Origin: Marinomonas transparens | GTDB lineage: Bacteria > Pseudomonadota > Gammaproteobacteria > Pseudomonadales > Marinomonadaceae | Direction: 5' to 3' | Length of the DNA: 64,000 nt | Assembly (NCBI RefSeq): GCF_016463975.1 | Contig: NZ_JAEMNX010000020.1 | Span: 50,816-114,815 of the forward strand | Shown here: positions 26,760-34,875 of the stretch, piece by piece | Layout of the letters: every line of letters starts with the position of its first letter | Position numbering within the stretch: the stretch's first letter is position 1 | Notes under the pieces: model-generated | The model's input: only the letters and a program-made list of their open reading frames with translations | Told to the model about the DNA's origin: nothing | Database searches by the model: none | Position numbers and translations under genes: made by a program

Positions 26760-28907
26760 TTATTGAACAATATCACTGCGCCCAGCGACGATAGGGACTT
26801 CCCCTTCCCAACGGTTTGCGGTATTTATCACTTCCAGCTCGAAGCGACTTGGGTCTATCTGTCGTGCAGCAGGAATAACAATGGCCCTCTCTGCTAAAGC
26901 CCAGCTAATAAAGGTTTCGGTGTAATCAATACCATTGCTATTACCATAACCCTCTTTCGCTCGACCACGCATCAAATAAAGCTGTTCAAGATCATTTACG
27001 CTTGAGAAGTTAATGTCAGAACCAACCAACTCACGGGCTAAGCTATCCGCTTCTGGAGTGTCTAAATAGGGTCCAAAGTTATACAAACGATTTGCGGCAT
27101 CGCTCGGCAGGTAGACACGTAATATACGACCTGTTGCTACTTGGTTATCGATGCCAGCTTGGCTAGCCAATTCAATATCCTCAGAAACATTCAGTCCTTT
27201 CCATTGACGTCTATTCGCATAATTATCATCACTCTGTTCATACTCCGGCTGCTCCACTCTTGCTACACCCTCGTTAACCATGGCCTGCGCTACAGCATAT
27301 TGCGGTTCCAAACGGTAGCCTACAAATTGATAACCGCCAGCATGCAAGTAGAGATGAACTTGATGAAGTTGACTACCTGTAAAATCATGGAGCTTGTTCG
27401 CATCATACGGACGATCAAGCAGCGCGACAGCAGAAAGGGTGTCGTTGGCATGAGCGATGGCCTCTGAAGAACCGATAATGTTTCCATACCCGCTACTATC
27501 CATAACTAACACTTCGTTTAAGCTATGCGCAAGCTTCGCCTTATCACTCAGTTCTTGAAGCATCACCTCATTACCCGCAACAGAAACAACAGGCGCCTCT
27601 AGCAAGACTTCTGCGGACTCAGGTAACAGAGAATTTAATGCGAGTCCGTCTTCCTCGTATGACCAAAAACTAAGCCCTACCTTATGTATATTGTATTTGC
27701 CATGGAGGCGAACATCTGCGTAGTTCGCCTTTCTTTGCAATGCCTCAATCTGCTCATCGGTGAGACTAGAAAAAATGGAGGGATTACAAATCCTAAGGGC
27801 GGCTAGCATGCCTTCTGAACCAAGTATTTCTGTCTTAAGGCCGTTAAATCCATCGAAATAATGGCTCACATGCTGAGCCAGAGCCTGTACCATAGTACAT
27901 TGGGTTATTTCATCCCTGGTATAAAGAGCTTGGTCAGACATGTAAATCGCTTTTTTTGATCTATCATAAACAGCTTGAAAAGGAGGAAGCGTACCGTCAA
28001 CGTTATTAACAGTAAGGCCGTTATAACCCAGCACCTCTGCACCACTAAGCTCCTGATACTCTGACACATGCGGCATCCATTGTTTCAATGCGCTGGTATT
28101 TTGATTGTTTTTAGCCTGCTCAAGCATAGTCAACAATTCACTCGCTTTGCTTTGGTGCCCTTCCCCAAATATTTTGTCAACATCTGACTCAGAAGCGAGT
28201 ATTTCCATCATATCTTTAATGCCATTCATCATCGCAACAAACACAGATGTACCGCTGTAGCGTGGGTTGGAAAAGGCTGTGTTTAGTGAATATTGAGGGT
28301 AATAGATGTCTTTGCAGTGAAATTGTGAGAGCTTGATGTTCTGCACTGAAGCCGTTTTGGAAATCGTTGAAGAACAGTTTTGCAACCCGGAAGTCTCTCC
28401 CGAAACAGTAAATTTTTTCACGTCGATAAAAAAATTACTGTCAAAGGAAGCCTGTGAGGTACTACCAATTGCATGCGGACAAGCGTATTTTTCAGTTAAG
28501 CTTTTAGGGCCTAGGTGGTATGACATATCGTAAGGGTTACTAGAGCCTGCAGTATTATTATTACACTCGCTAATGTCTTCCACGTTTTTAGTGGGGTTAT
28601 TTACCAACTGCTCAGCACATGCCTTGTACCTAGCGACAGCACGCTTTCTCGCGGTGTTTGCTTGAATTCCCCCATGTCGTCCAGCCGTGGTATAAGGTGC
28701 CGAATACCGGTATCCACCTGCCGTTATTGGATCGCCGTTATAATCTATACCAATAGCTATATCTACAGGGATGACATGACATGTCCTCACCCTCTCTGCT
28801 TGTACAGAAAAAGAAGCAAATGCCAGTAATGTGACAGAAATATATTTCGCGGTTTTCAATAAATGTGGAAAATGGTGATCTTTTAGCTTAATTACTCTTA
28901 TTTTCAT
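26760..28907 (-). CDS. Large exported protein of unknown function
   Basis: 715 residues from the ATG at 28907 (AAGGA 8 nt upstream; a TTG two codons earlier is in frame). A long basic leader (MKIRVIKLKDHHFPHLLKTAKY) precedes a signal-peptide core ISVTLLAFASFSVQA. The mature protein has at least eight cysteines in its first 230 residues (RTCHV, YKACAE, SECNNN, YACPH, QNCSST, FHCKD), suggesting a disulfide-rich N-terminal domain, and later QALAQHVSHYFDGF, which resembles but does not match a zinc helix. I do not recognise the family. It could be a T2SS substrate. It starts 20 bp inside the end of a dead transposase, which may supply or disrupt its promoter. Confidence 0.7.
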   Translation of the reverse strand: MKIRVIKLKDHHFPHLLKTAKYISVTLLAFASFSVQAERVRTCHVIPVDIAIGIDYNGDPITAGGYRYSAPYTTAGRHGGIQANTARKRAVARYKACAEQLVNNPTKNVEDISECNNNTAGSSNPYDMSYHLGPKSLTEKYACPHAIGSTSQASFDSNFFIDVKKFTVSGETSGLQNCSSTISKTASVQNIKLSQFHCKDIYYPQYSLNTAFSNPRYSGTSVFVAMMNGIKDMMEILASESDVDKIFGEGHQSKASELLTMLEQAKNNQNTSALKQWMPHVSEYQELSGAEVLGYNGLTVNNVDGTLPPFQAVYDRSKKAIYMSDQALYTRDEITQCTMVQALAQHVSHYFDGFNGLKTEILGSEGMLAALRICNPSIFSSLTDEQIEALQRKANYADVRLHGKYNIHKVGLSFWSYEEDGLALNSLLPESAEVLLEAPVVSVAGNEVMLQELSDKAKLAHSLNEVLVMDSSGYGNIIGSSEAIAHANDTLSAVALLDRPYDANKLHDFTGSQLHQVHLYLHAGGYQFVGYRLEPQYAVAQAMVNEGVARVEQPEYEQSDDNYANRRQWKGLNVSEDIELASQAGIDNQVATGRILRVYLPSDAANRLYNFGPYLDTPEADSLARELVGSDINFSSVNDLEQLYLMRGRAKEGYGNSNGIDYTETFISWALAERAIVIPAARQIDPSRFELEVINTANRWEGEVPIVAGRSDIVQ

Positions 28908-30124
28908 AACCAATATCCTTCTTAGTCATAGGGAAATACCCAAACCGAATAATAGCCATAACCTTTAAGCATAACAAGTATGCGAAATCGACTAGACTAG
29001 GCCTCAGTCCCTGAGGTATCTCCACGAATTTAAGCCATAAACCTTCTCCTTTAAATAGCTGTTCGGCGAATTCACGAATCCCTTCTCGCCATTGTTTAAG
29101 GGTAATTTTGAGGTTCGTAGATAACGCTCTTTTGCCCAGAAAAAAGTGAGAGAGTCTCCTGCGTTTTCGAGTGCTAGAAGATTGAAAACGATAAGCCAAT
29201 CCAGACAGTTCAATAACTTTACCCAACAAAATAAGTACCATGACAGTGAGCGTTGTGAGCAAAACCAACAGCGCCATTCTGGCTAATTTTTTAGTGTGGT
29301 TATGCTCAAAGCCTAATCCAAATTCAGTACTTTTCATGTATCTAAAACTTTCTTCAATTTGCATTCTCGTTTGATAAACTTTGACGCTTTTCTTGGCAAA
29401 CGAGCTGTTCTTTGGCAGTGATGAAATCAACAACCACGGCTCCTTTGCTCCGCGATCAGCGGTTAATGAAGTCTTTGATGATTTCGTTGATCCGTCTTGA
29501 TTTAAGGAGTGCCGACCTTTTAGTTTTCCTTTGTAGAGCACTAAGTAACAAAAATACGACTTGTATTTACCTAGCGTTAATGAAAAAGGCTTTGGTGTAT
29601 GACTTGCTTGAGGAAATAGGTGTGAAATACAGCGCCACGACTGGCTTACTTCATCGAAAAAAGTGTCGTGGTCGACGCACGCGTCCGACATAATCCCACC
29701 CTAAGCTTTTTACTAACTCGATCTAAGGCATTTTAAAACCCGCATCTGTGAAAATGATTGGTTTGACATCTTTTGGTAAAAGAGACTTCAGCTTGGAAAG
29801 AAAGTACTTATGTGTTTTGGGTTTCTCCTTGGTTTTAATACCATGCACTTCTTCGTATAGAGTAAATGGCCGACCTTGAAAGGCCACTACCGCTCTGATG
29901 AGAAAGTGTTGTTTTTGAGCATCAAGGTCAGACCAATCGACACTGATAATGGGTTGTCCTTTGCTAGCAAAAAGGTGACACATGTGAGCATAAATAGAGA
30001 GCGGTTCTTGTTGTAAGTGAACGTTAGAAAGCACTCGATCAGCACGCTTAATACAGTGTTTTTCAAAAGCTTTAGATTGAATAATTCGTGGGGATGCCTC
30101 AGGACTAGCCCCCGAGCTAAACAC
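28888..30124 (-). pseudogene. Inactivated IS4-family transposase
   Basis: Two fragments of one transposase. The upstream piece (30124 to 29723) carries DDE aspartates in SVDWSD and FTDAGF. The downstream piece (29691 to 28888) carries the YREK-type motif YQTRMQIEESFRYMKS. Between them FKMP is followed by an in-frame TAG (29725-29723) where the family has Trp. The frame then continues IELVKSLGWDYVGRVRRPRHFFR before a frameshift near 29650. The first 60 or so residues are also missing. No terminal inverted repeats were identified. Confidence 0.85.
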
Positions 30125-30206
30125 GCCACGGAGCAGAATTATATACGTCCATTTTAGAAATAGGGCATTTCAAAAATAATGGAAGGATATAAATAAAGTA
30201 AGTTAA

Positions 30207-30319
30207 GGTGGCATCTCCACCAGCCGCACCTCGGCACACAAGTCCACCGCTGTGGCTGCTTCCTTCCGGACCTGACCAGATTAACGGTTTATTGTTGCGA
30301 GGGGACCAGCAGAGACACC
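30207..30319 (-). ncRNA. ffs: 4.5S signal recognition particle RNA
   Basis: Read on the minus strand the RNA holds the invariant SRP core GGTCAGGTCCGGAAGGAAGC and AGCC, with the matching GTGTGCCGAGG strand, inside a long hairpin whose ends pair (GGTGTCTCTGCTGG with CCAGC..GATGCCACC). Length is about 113 nt, as in E. coli. It binds Ffh and targets nascent inner-membrane proteins. The dead IS4 copy lies immediately downstream. Confidence 0.95.
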
Positions 30320-30349
30320 ATAAAGGAGGCCTGTTGACCTTGGGGCGCA

Positions 30350-30377
30350 ATTATACGCAGGCAATTTCAAATATCAA
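30350..30377 (-). promoter_or_regulatory. Promoter of ffs
   Basis: On the minus strand TTGATA (30377-30372), 16 nt, TATAAT (30355-30350). Transcription would start near 30343, giving a leader of about 24 nt before the mature RNA, as known for the E. coli precursor cut by RNase P. Confidence 0.75.
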
Positions 30378-30581
30378 CAGCATTCTTACGTTTTTCAAAT
30401 ACTTAGCGATTCATTGTATTGAGCGCCCTTGCCTCTTACTTTTTCTGAATTCCTTATCATGCCTACCATTATCTATAACCGATTATCTATTTACGCTAAG
30501 ATACGCGCCTAGAAAGTCATAAAACTGGTAAGTTGATGTTATTTATCAAAAAAATTACTAACAAAGCAAGGTAACAGCCAT

Positions 30582-30986
30582 ATGAGTTTAAAAGAATACG
30601 AAAATCTCGCAAAAGGCGACAAGCTGCCTTTAGATACGATATTAGCCAACTTAAAAGCCGACGCTTCTGGTTTGATTGCCGCTATTGCTCAGCAACACGA
30701 CACGGGTGAAGTTTTGATGCTGGCCTATATGAATGAAAAATCCATACGTGAAACCCTCGAAACAGGTCAGGTATGCTATTGGTCTCGCTCTCGTCAAACC
30801 TATTGGCGCAAAGGCGAAAGCTCAGGTCACCGTCAATCTTTGGTTTCTATGTCATTTGACTGTGATGGTGACTGCATTCTATTAAAAGTCGATCAACAAG
30901 GCCCTGCTTGCCACACCAATCGACGCGATTGCTTCTTCTTTAAAGTTGAAGACAATGAGGTCATTATTAATTCCGCTCCAATCTAA
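30582..30986 (+). CDS. hisI: Phosphoribosyl-AMP cyclohydrolase
   Basis: 134 residues, single-domain HisI without the HisE part. Signatures: GEVLMLAYMNEKSIRETLETGQVCYWSRSRQTYWRKGESSGH, metal motif DCDGDC, and GPACHTNRRDCFF with zinc cysteines. Opens the adenine ring in step three of histidine synthesis. ATG with AAGGTAACAGCC upstream. It stands apart from other his genes. A hairpin terminator follows. Confidence 0.95.
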   Translation: MSLKEYENLAKGDKLPLDTILANLKADASGLIAAIAQQHDTGEVLMLAYMNEKSIRETLETGQVCYWSRSRQTYWRKGESSGHRQSLVSMSFDCDGDCILLKVDQQGPACHTNRRDCFFFKVEDNEVIINSAPI

Positions 30987-31029
30987 CCATATAACCCCAA
31001 ACCGAACCGATCAGTCATATTCTTTACAC

Positions 31030-31063
31030 AAAGCGCATAAAAAACTGGATGTGTGCGCTTTTC
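31030..31063 (+). terminator. Terminator after hisI
   Basis: AAAGCGCA pairs with TGCGCTTTT around a 16-nt loop, ending TTTTCC. It lies 45 bp past the hisI stop. Confidence 0.65.
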
Positions 31064-31108
31064 CTATATTTATTACTAATTTTTTCCTTATTTAGTGGAC
31101 AAAAAAAC

Positions 31109-31136
31109 TAGATTATTTATCATGATCGGACGATAA
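31109..31136 (+). promoter_or_regulatory. Possible sigma-28 (FliA) promoter of the MCP gene
   Basis: TAGA, 16 nt, GACGATAA, compared with the FliA consensus TAAA-N15-GCCGATAA known for chemotaxis genes. Lies 83 bp before the MCP start. Match is partial. Confidence 0.4.
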
Positions 31137-31218
31137 GTGTAACTCTATGTAATTAGGCATAGGACTTGCTTATATCTATTCGGGTGACACCTCCCCAAGT
31201 TATAAAACTGGAGCAATC

Positions 31219-32886
31219 ATGATAATTTTTTCCGTAAGAACGAAAATACTCTCTCTTATCGCACTATTTTCCATTGCCATTATTGGCATTAGTGTCAGCT
31301 CTGCCCTTTCCAGTAAATCTGTTTCCGCTGAATTACAGACACTGTCTGATCAAAGCTTACAACTAATGAAAAATCTCGAAAAAAGCCGCCAGCTTTTGCT
31401 TCAACAAACCGTTGAATTCGAACGAGGTTTCTTTCAAGTATCTATTGCTAAATCCCTTGGCGGATATGGCACAGAGCGAATTACCGAATCCTCTGAACAA
31501 TTTAAAACCTATACTACAGAATTGATAACCAGCATAGAAAACGTCAAGGTCATTCTTGCCGACCTTCCTAAAAGCGACGGTTTAAACGCCTTATTAGAAC
31601 AAATCAACGCCCTTGAAGAACAACAAGCCATTTTCTTAGAAGCCAGTACTAAAACCTATGAATGGTGGGTAAAACTTAAGACAATGCAGGCGAACAAATC
31701 GCGTCGTATTGCTGATGCCAGCTTGCAAACAGTCAATGAGCAAATGGAAACCATCATTACCTCTATCGATGAATACAGCCATCAGGTTGCTGACAATCAA
31801 AGCAGCAAATTAAATAACGCCATCTACACCAGTGGCATACTAGCAACTGTACTTATTATTGTCGGTGTTTTTATTAGTCTCATTATCGTTAACGGCATCT
31901 GTAACCCGCTAAAAAAAGCCGTAAAACGAGCAGAAGAAATTGCCTCTGGCGAATTAGTAGAAGCCACCTCTAAAAGCACCCGTAAAGACGAAATTGGCTC
32001 ACTAGAAATCGCGATGGATAAACTCGTCGAACAATTAAGCAGTATTTTGCATGAAGTTGCTGAATCCAGCTCAATTTTGACCAACGCAGCAAATAACCTA
32101 AATACAATCACCCATGAATCTTCCAAGATGGTAGAACGCCAACAGCAGGAGACGTCTCTCATTTCACAAGCCATACAAGAAATCCAAACCACAGCGGTAC
32201 ATGTATCTGAATCCACTAGCGACGCAAGTCAAGCCGCCCATATAGCAGAAAGTGCAGCAGCGGAAGGCTCTGACATAGTCTCGGCGACCATTAAAGACAT
32301 TGAAGAACTGGCAGAAGAAATTTCTGGCTCAGCAGATACCATCAATAACTTGCAGTCCAATACCAAAGAAATCAGCAGTTTTTTAAATGTCATTTTAGGC
32401 ATTGCAGAACAAACCAACTTACTTGCTCTTAACGCCGCTATCGAGGCTGCTCGTGCTGGCGAACAGGGCCGAGGCTTTGCGGTGGTTGCAGACGAAGTCC
32501 GCCACTTAGCAAGAAACACACAAGATGCCACACAACAAATTGAGAAAATGATCGCCCTATTGCAAACCGGCACAAACTCCGCAGTAGCCGCCATGTCCTC
32601 TAGCTACAAGCGTTCAATGAGTGCTGTAGAACAAGTAAGACACGAAGAAGATTCGCTGAGAAATATCAACCTTTCCGTCTCTAAGATACGCGATATGAAT
32701 GATAGAATTTCAGCAACAGCAGAAGAGCAAGCCAGCGTCACAGCAGAAGTAAGTAATAATGTCTCTAACATTACCGACATTGCCTCCCAAACAACGGATT
32801 CGATTCACTCTATTACTCAATCTGCTGAGCAACTGGCAGACCTAGCCACGCAGCTATCCGCTAAAATTCATTATTTTAAAGTGTAA
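31219..32886 (+). CDS. Methyl-accepting chemotaxis protein
   Basis: 555 residues. TM1 near residues 7-30 ([20 protein letters not shown]), periplasmic helical sensor domain rich in coiled coil, TM2 near 196-222 ([22 protein letters not shown]), HAMP to about 275, then the signalling domain with the invariant hairpin [35 protein letters not shown]. The ligand domain resembles a four-helix bundle; ligand unknown. No C-terminal CheR-docking pentapeptide. Sits alone; a possible FliA promoter precedes it. Confidence 0.93.
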   Translation: MIIFSVRTKILSLIALFSIAIIGISVSSALSSKSVSAELQTLSDQSLQLMKNLEKSRQLLLQQTVEFERGFFQVSIAKSLGGYGTERITESSEQFKTYTTELITSIENVKVILADLPKSDGLNALLEQINALEEQQAIFLEASTKTYEWWVKLKTMQANKSRRIADASLQTVNEQMETIITSIDEYSHQVADNQSSKLNNAIYTSGILATVLIIVGVFISLIIVNGICNPLKKAVKRAEEIASGELVEATSKSTRKDEIGSLEIAMDKLVEQLSSILHEVAESSSILTNAANNLNTITHESSKMVERQQQETSLISQAIQEIQTTAVHVSESTSDASQAAHIAESAAAEGSDIVSATIKDIEELAEEISGSADTINNLQSNTKEISSFLNVILGIAEQTNLLALNAAIEAARAGEQGRGFAVVADEVRHLARNTQDATQQIEKMIALLQTGTNSAVAAMSSSYKRSMSAVEQVRHEEDSLRNINLSVSKIRDMNDRISATAEEQASVTAEVSNNVSNITDIASQTTDSIHSITQSAEQLADLATQLSAKIHYFKV

Positions 32887-32965
32887 AATGCTCTAAACTT
32901 ATCGATTAGAAAGGAAGTTTTCATTCCCTCTTTTTATTTTCATTGCGCTGCTGTAGGAGACAAAA

Positions 32966-33751
32966 ATGTGCCGCTGGATGGCTTATCACGGTGAGCCCGT
33001 ATACCTTGAATCATTACTCTTCAAACAGGAACATTCCTTAATACACCAAAGCTTAAGTGCGAGAAAATCTGAAGTCACAGTAAATGCAGATGGTTTTGGG
33101 CTAGGTTGGTATGACGAACGAGAAGAGCCCGGCCTTTATCATGAGGTTCTACCTGCATGGAGCGACAGCAATTTAAAAAGCCTAGCTAGACACATAAAAA
33201 GTGGATTGTTCTTCGCCCATGTTCGCGCCTCAACAGGTACGGAAACGAATCGTTCAAACTGCCACCCATTCAGCTACAAGAATTGGCTGTTCATGCACAA
33301 CGGTCAAATTGGTGGTTATGAGTCCCTACGTTGGCAAATGGATCGCTTAATTCCCGAGCACTTATACAACCACCGCCATGGGGCGACAGACTCAGAAGTC
33401 ATTTTTCTGTTAATGATTGCCAATGGCTTAGAAAGCAATCCAGAGCAAGCAATAACAGTGACTTTGGAACAAATTATTAGCATGATGAAGCAGAAAAAGA
33501 TCGAAGAGCCATTACGCTTCACTGCCGTGCTTTCTAATGGCGAAGAGATCATTGCCGTGCGCTTTTCCAGTGATGATCAAGCCCCAAGTCTTTACTGCAA
33601 GCAATTTGATAATCACATCGTTATTGGTTCGGAACCACTGGATCTTTCGAGCGAAAGCTGGACACTGGTTCCAGCAGGCCACGTGGCGAAGATCAAAGAA
33701 AACCGTTTCCACATTCAGTCCTTACCTGAATTACTAAAAATGACCGCCTAA
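32966..33751 (+). CDS. Class II glutamine amidotransferase (YafJ type)
   Basis: 261 residues. Nucleophile Cys2 exposed by removal of Met1 (MCRWMAYHG), then the Ntn signatures ADGFGLGWYDE, FAHVRASTGT, NCHPFSYKNWLFMHNGQI and the TDSEVIF loop. The YafJ/EgtC group hydrolyses a glutamine-type amide; the exact substrate is not set by the sequence. Start has TAGGAG upstream. Its last codons form part of the terminator. Confidence 0.88.
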   Translation: MCRWMAYHGEPVYLESLLFKQEHSLIHQSLSARKSEVTVNADGFGLGWYDEREEPGLYHEVLPAWSDSNLKSLARHIKSGLFFAHVRASTGTETNRSNCHPFSYKNWLFMHNGQIGGYESLRWQMDRLIPEHLYNHRHGATDSEVIFLLMIANGLESNPEQAITVTLEQIISMMKQKKIEEPLRFTAVLSNGEEIIAVRFSSDDQAPSLYCKQFDNHIVIGSEPLDLSSESWTLVPAGHVAKIKENRFHIQSLPELLKMTA

Positions 33752-33763
33752 GCGGTCATTTTT
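33736..33763 (+). terminator. Terminator overlapping the amidotransferase stop codon
   Basis: AAAAATGACCGC, loop CTAA, GCGGTCATTTTT. The stem's left arm is the last three codons and the stop lies in the loop. Confidence 0.9.
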
Positions 33764-33848
33764 GGTGCAATAGGGTGAGTTTAAAAGCAGCAACGCTTTC
33801 CTTCGAAACAAGCGCTTAGCGACTGAAAAGTGACTTTTATTAACTTAA

Positions 33849-33917
33849 CCTTCTTCGCGCTTCCTCTTCACGACTTTCCTCTTATCAGCTTTCTTCTTCA
33901 CGGCTCTCTTCTTCACG
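33849..33917 (-). repeat. 15-bp tandem repeat array spanning the stop of the 2OG oxygenase gene
   Basis: About 4.6 units of 15 bp (33903-33917, 33888-33902, 33873-33887, 33858-33872, part at 33849-33857). Minus-strand unit CGTGAAGAAGAAAGC encodes REEES. Unit 3 reads TGATAAGAGGAAAGT, so the stop lies inside the array and two further repeat units in the same frame lie untranslated beyond it. Confidence 0.85.
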
Positions 33918-34853
33918 GTAAGCATAAGTCGCATCAAAGCGCGACTGAATCCAATCACCACTTAAAATAGGTGCGTATTTCGCAGGCTTATCTTTTGTTG
34001 CACAGCTCGCCACACAGCTTACTTCTGTTTCGTAGTCTGGCTCGACAAAGAAAGGAAACGAGTACCTGTGCACATCCGGCAAAGAAGCCCTGACGCGATG
34101 GGCAGTAGACACATAATCATCATTGGTCCAACGCTGCATCAGGTCACCAATATTGACAACGAGCGCATTTTCAATGGGCGTTGCATCCACCCACTCGCCA
34201 TTGCGGTTTTTTACCTGTAACCCGCCCGTTTGATCTTGTAATAACAAGGTCACACAGCCATAGTCCGTATGAGCCCCCGCCCCGTTGTCATGGTCATTGG
34301 CTGGACGAGGCGGATAATGGATCATCCGCAATACGGTCACATGATCTGTGAAGCAACGGGTAAAAAAGTCGTCATCTAAAGACAAGGCCTGAGCCATGGC
34401 GGTTAAAAGTTTCTGTGCCACTTGAAAGGCTTCCACATAATAATCTTGCAGCACTTCAACGGTTTTAGGGTCGCTCGGATTTTGATTTGGTCCATACATG
34501 GTGGGGTATTTAACCGCCAAGGGATGTGTACTCGGCAGATCAAGCGCCATATCAAAGGTTTCTTTCCAATCCGCGTGACCCACTTCGTCTAGCTGCTCTT
34601 CACCGATATTGCCGTAGCCACGGTGGTTCTGGCAGTGAGTAATGTCGATGGCGTTTTTCTTGTCTTGCGGTTGAGCAAAAAAGCGCTTGGCTTCTTGCAT
34701 CAACTTGGCCATGAGCTCGGTCGGAATACCAGTATTGGTCAGGTAGAAAAATCCAATTTCACGACACGCTTTATCCAATGCTTTAATTTCATTCTGACGG
34801 ACGACATCACTTTCATGAATCAACTTGGATAAGTCAATTAAGGGGATAGACAT
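33885..34853 (-). CDS. Isopenicillin N synthase-like 2-oxoglutarate/Fe(II) oxygenase
   Basis: 322 residues. DIOX_N domain at the start (IPLIDLSKLI, CREIGFFYLTNTGIP), 2OG-FeII domain with iron ligands His195 and Asp197 in GAHTDYGCVTLL and His252 in STAHRVRAS, and Arg263-x-Ser265 (RYSFPFF) for 2OG binding. Substrate unknown. The C-terminus ends in two REEES repeats. Start has TAGGAG upstream. The gene is followed only by repeat sequence and then converges on the amidotransferase. Confidence 0.9.
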   Translation of the reverse strand: MSIPLIDLSKLIHESDVVRQNEIKALDKACREIGFFYLTNTGIPTELMAKLMQEAKRFFAQPQDKKNAIDITHCQNHRGYGNIGEEQLDEVGHADWKETFDMALDLPSTHPLAVKYPTMYGPNQNPSDPKTVEVLQDYYVEAFQVAQKLLTAMAQALSLDDDFFTRCFTDHVTVLRMIHYPPRPANDHDNGAGAHTDYGCVTLLLQDQTGGLQVKNRNGEWVDATPIENALVVNIGDLMQRWTNDDYVSTAHRVRASLPDVHRYSFPFFVEPDYETEVSCVASCATKDKPAKYAPILSGDWIQSRFDATYAYREEESREEES

Positions 34854-34875
34854 GTTTTTCTCTCCTACTGCGAGA

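Noticed and set aside
30117..30522. Open frames over the 4.5S RNA on both strands
   Set aside because: They follow from the structured, stop-poor RNA gene; the RNA fully explains the sequence.
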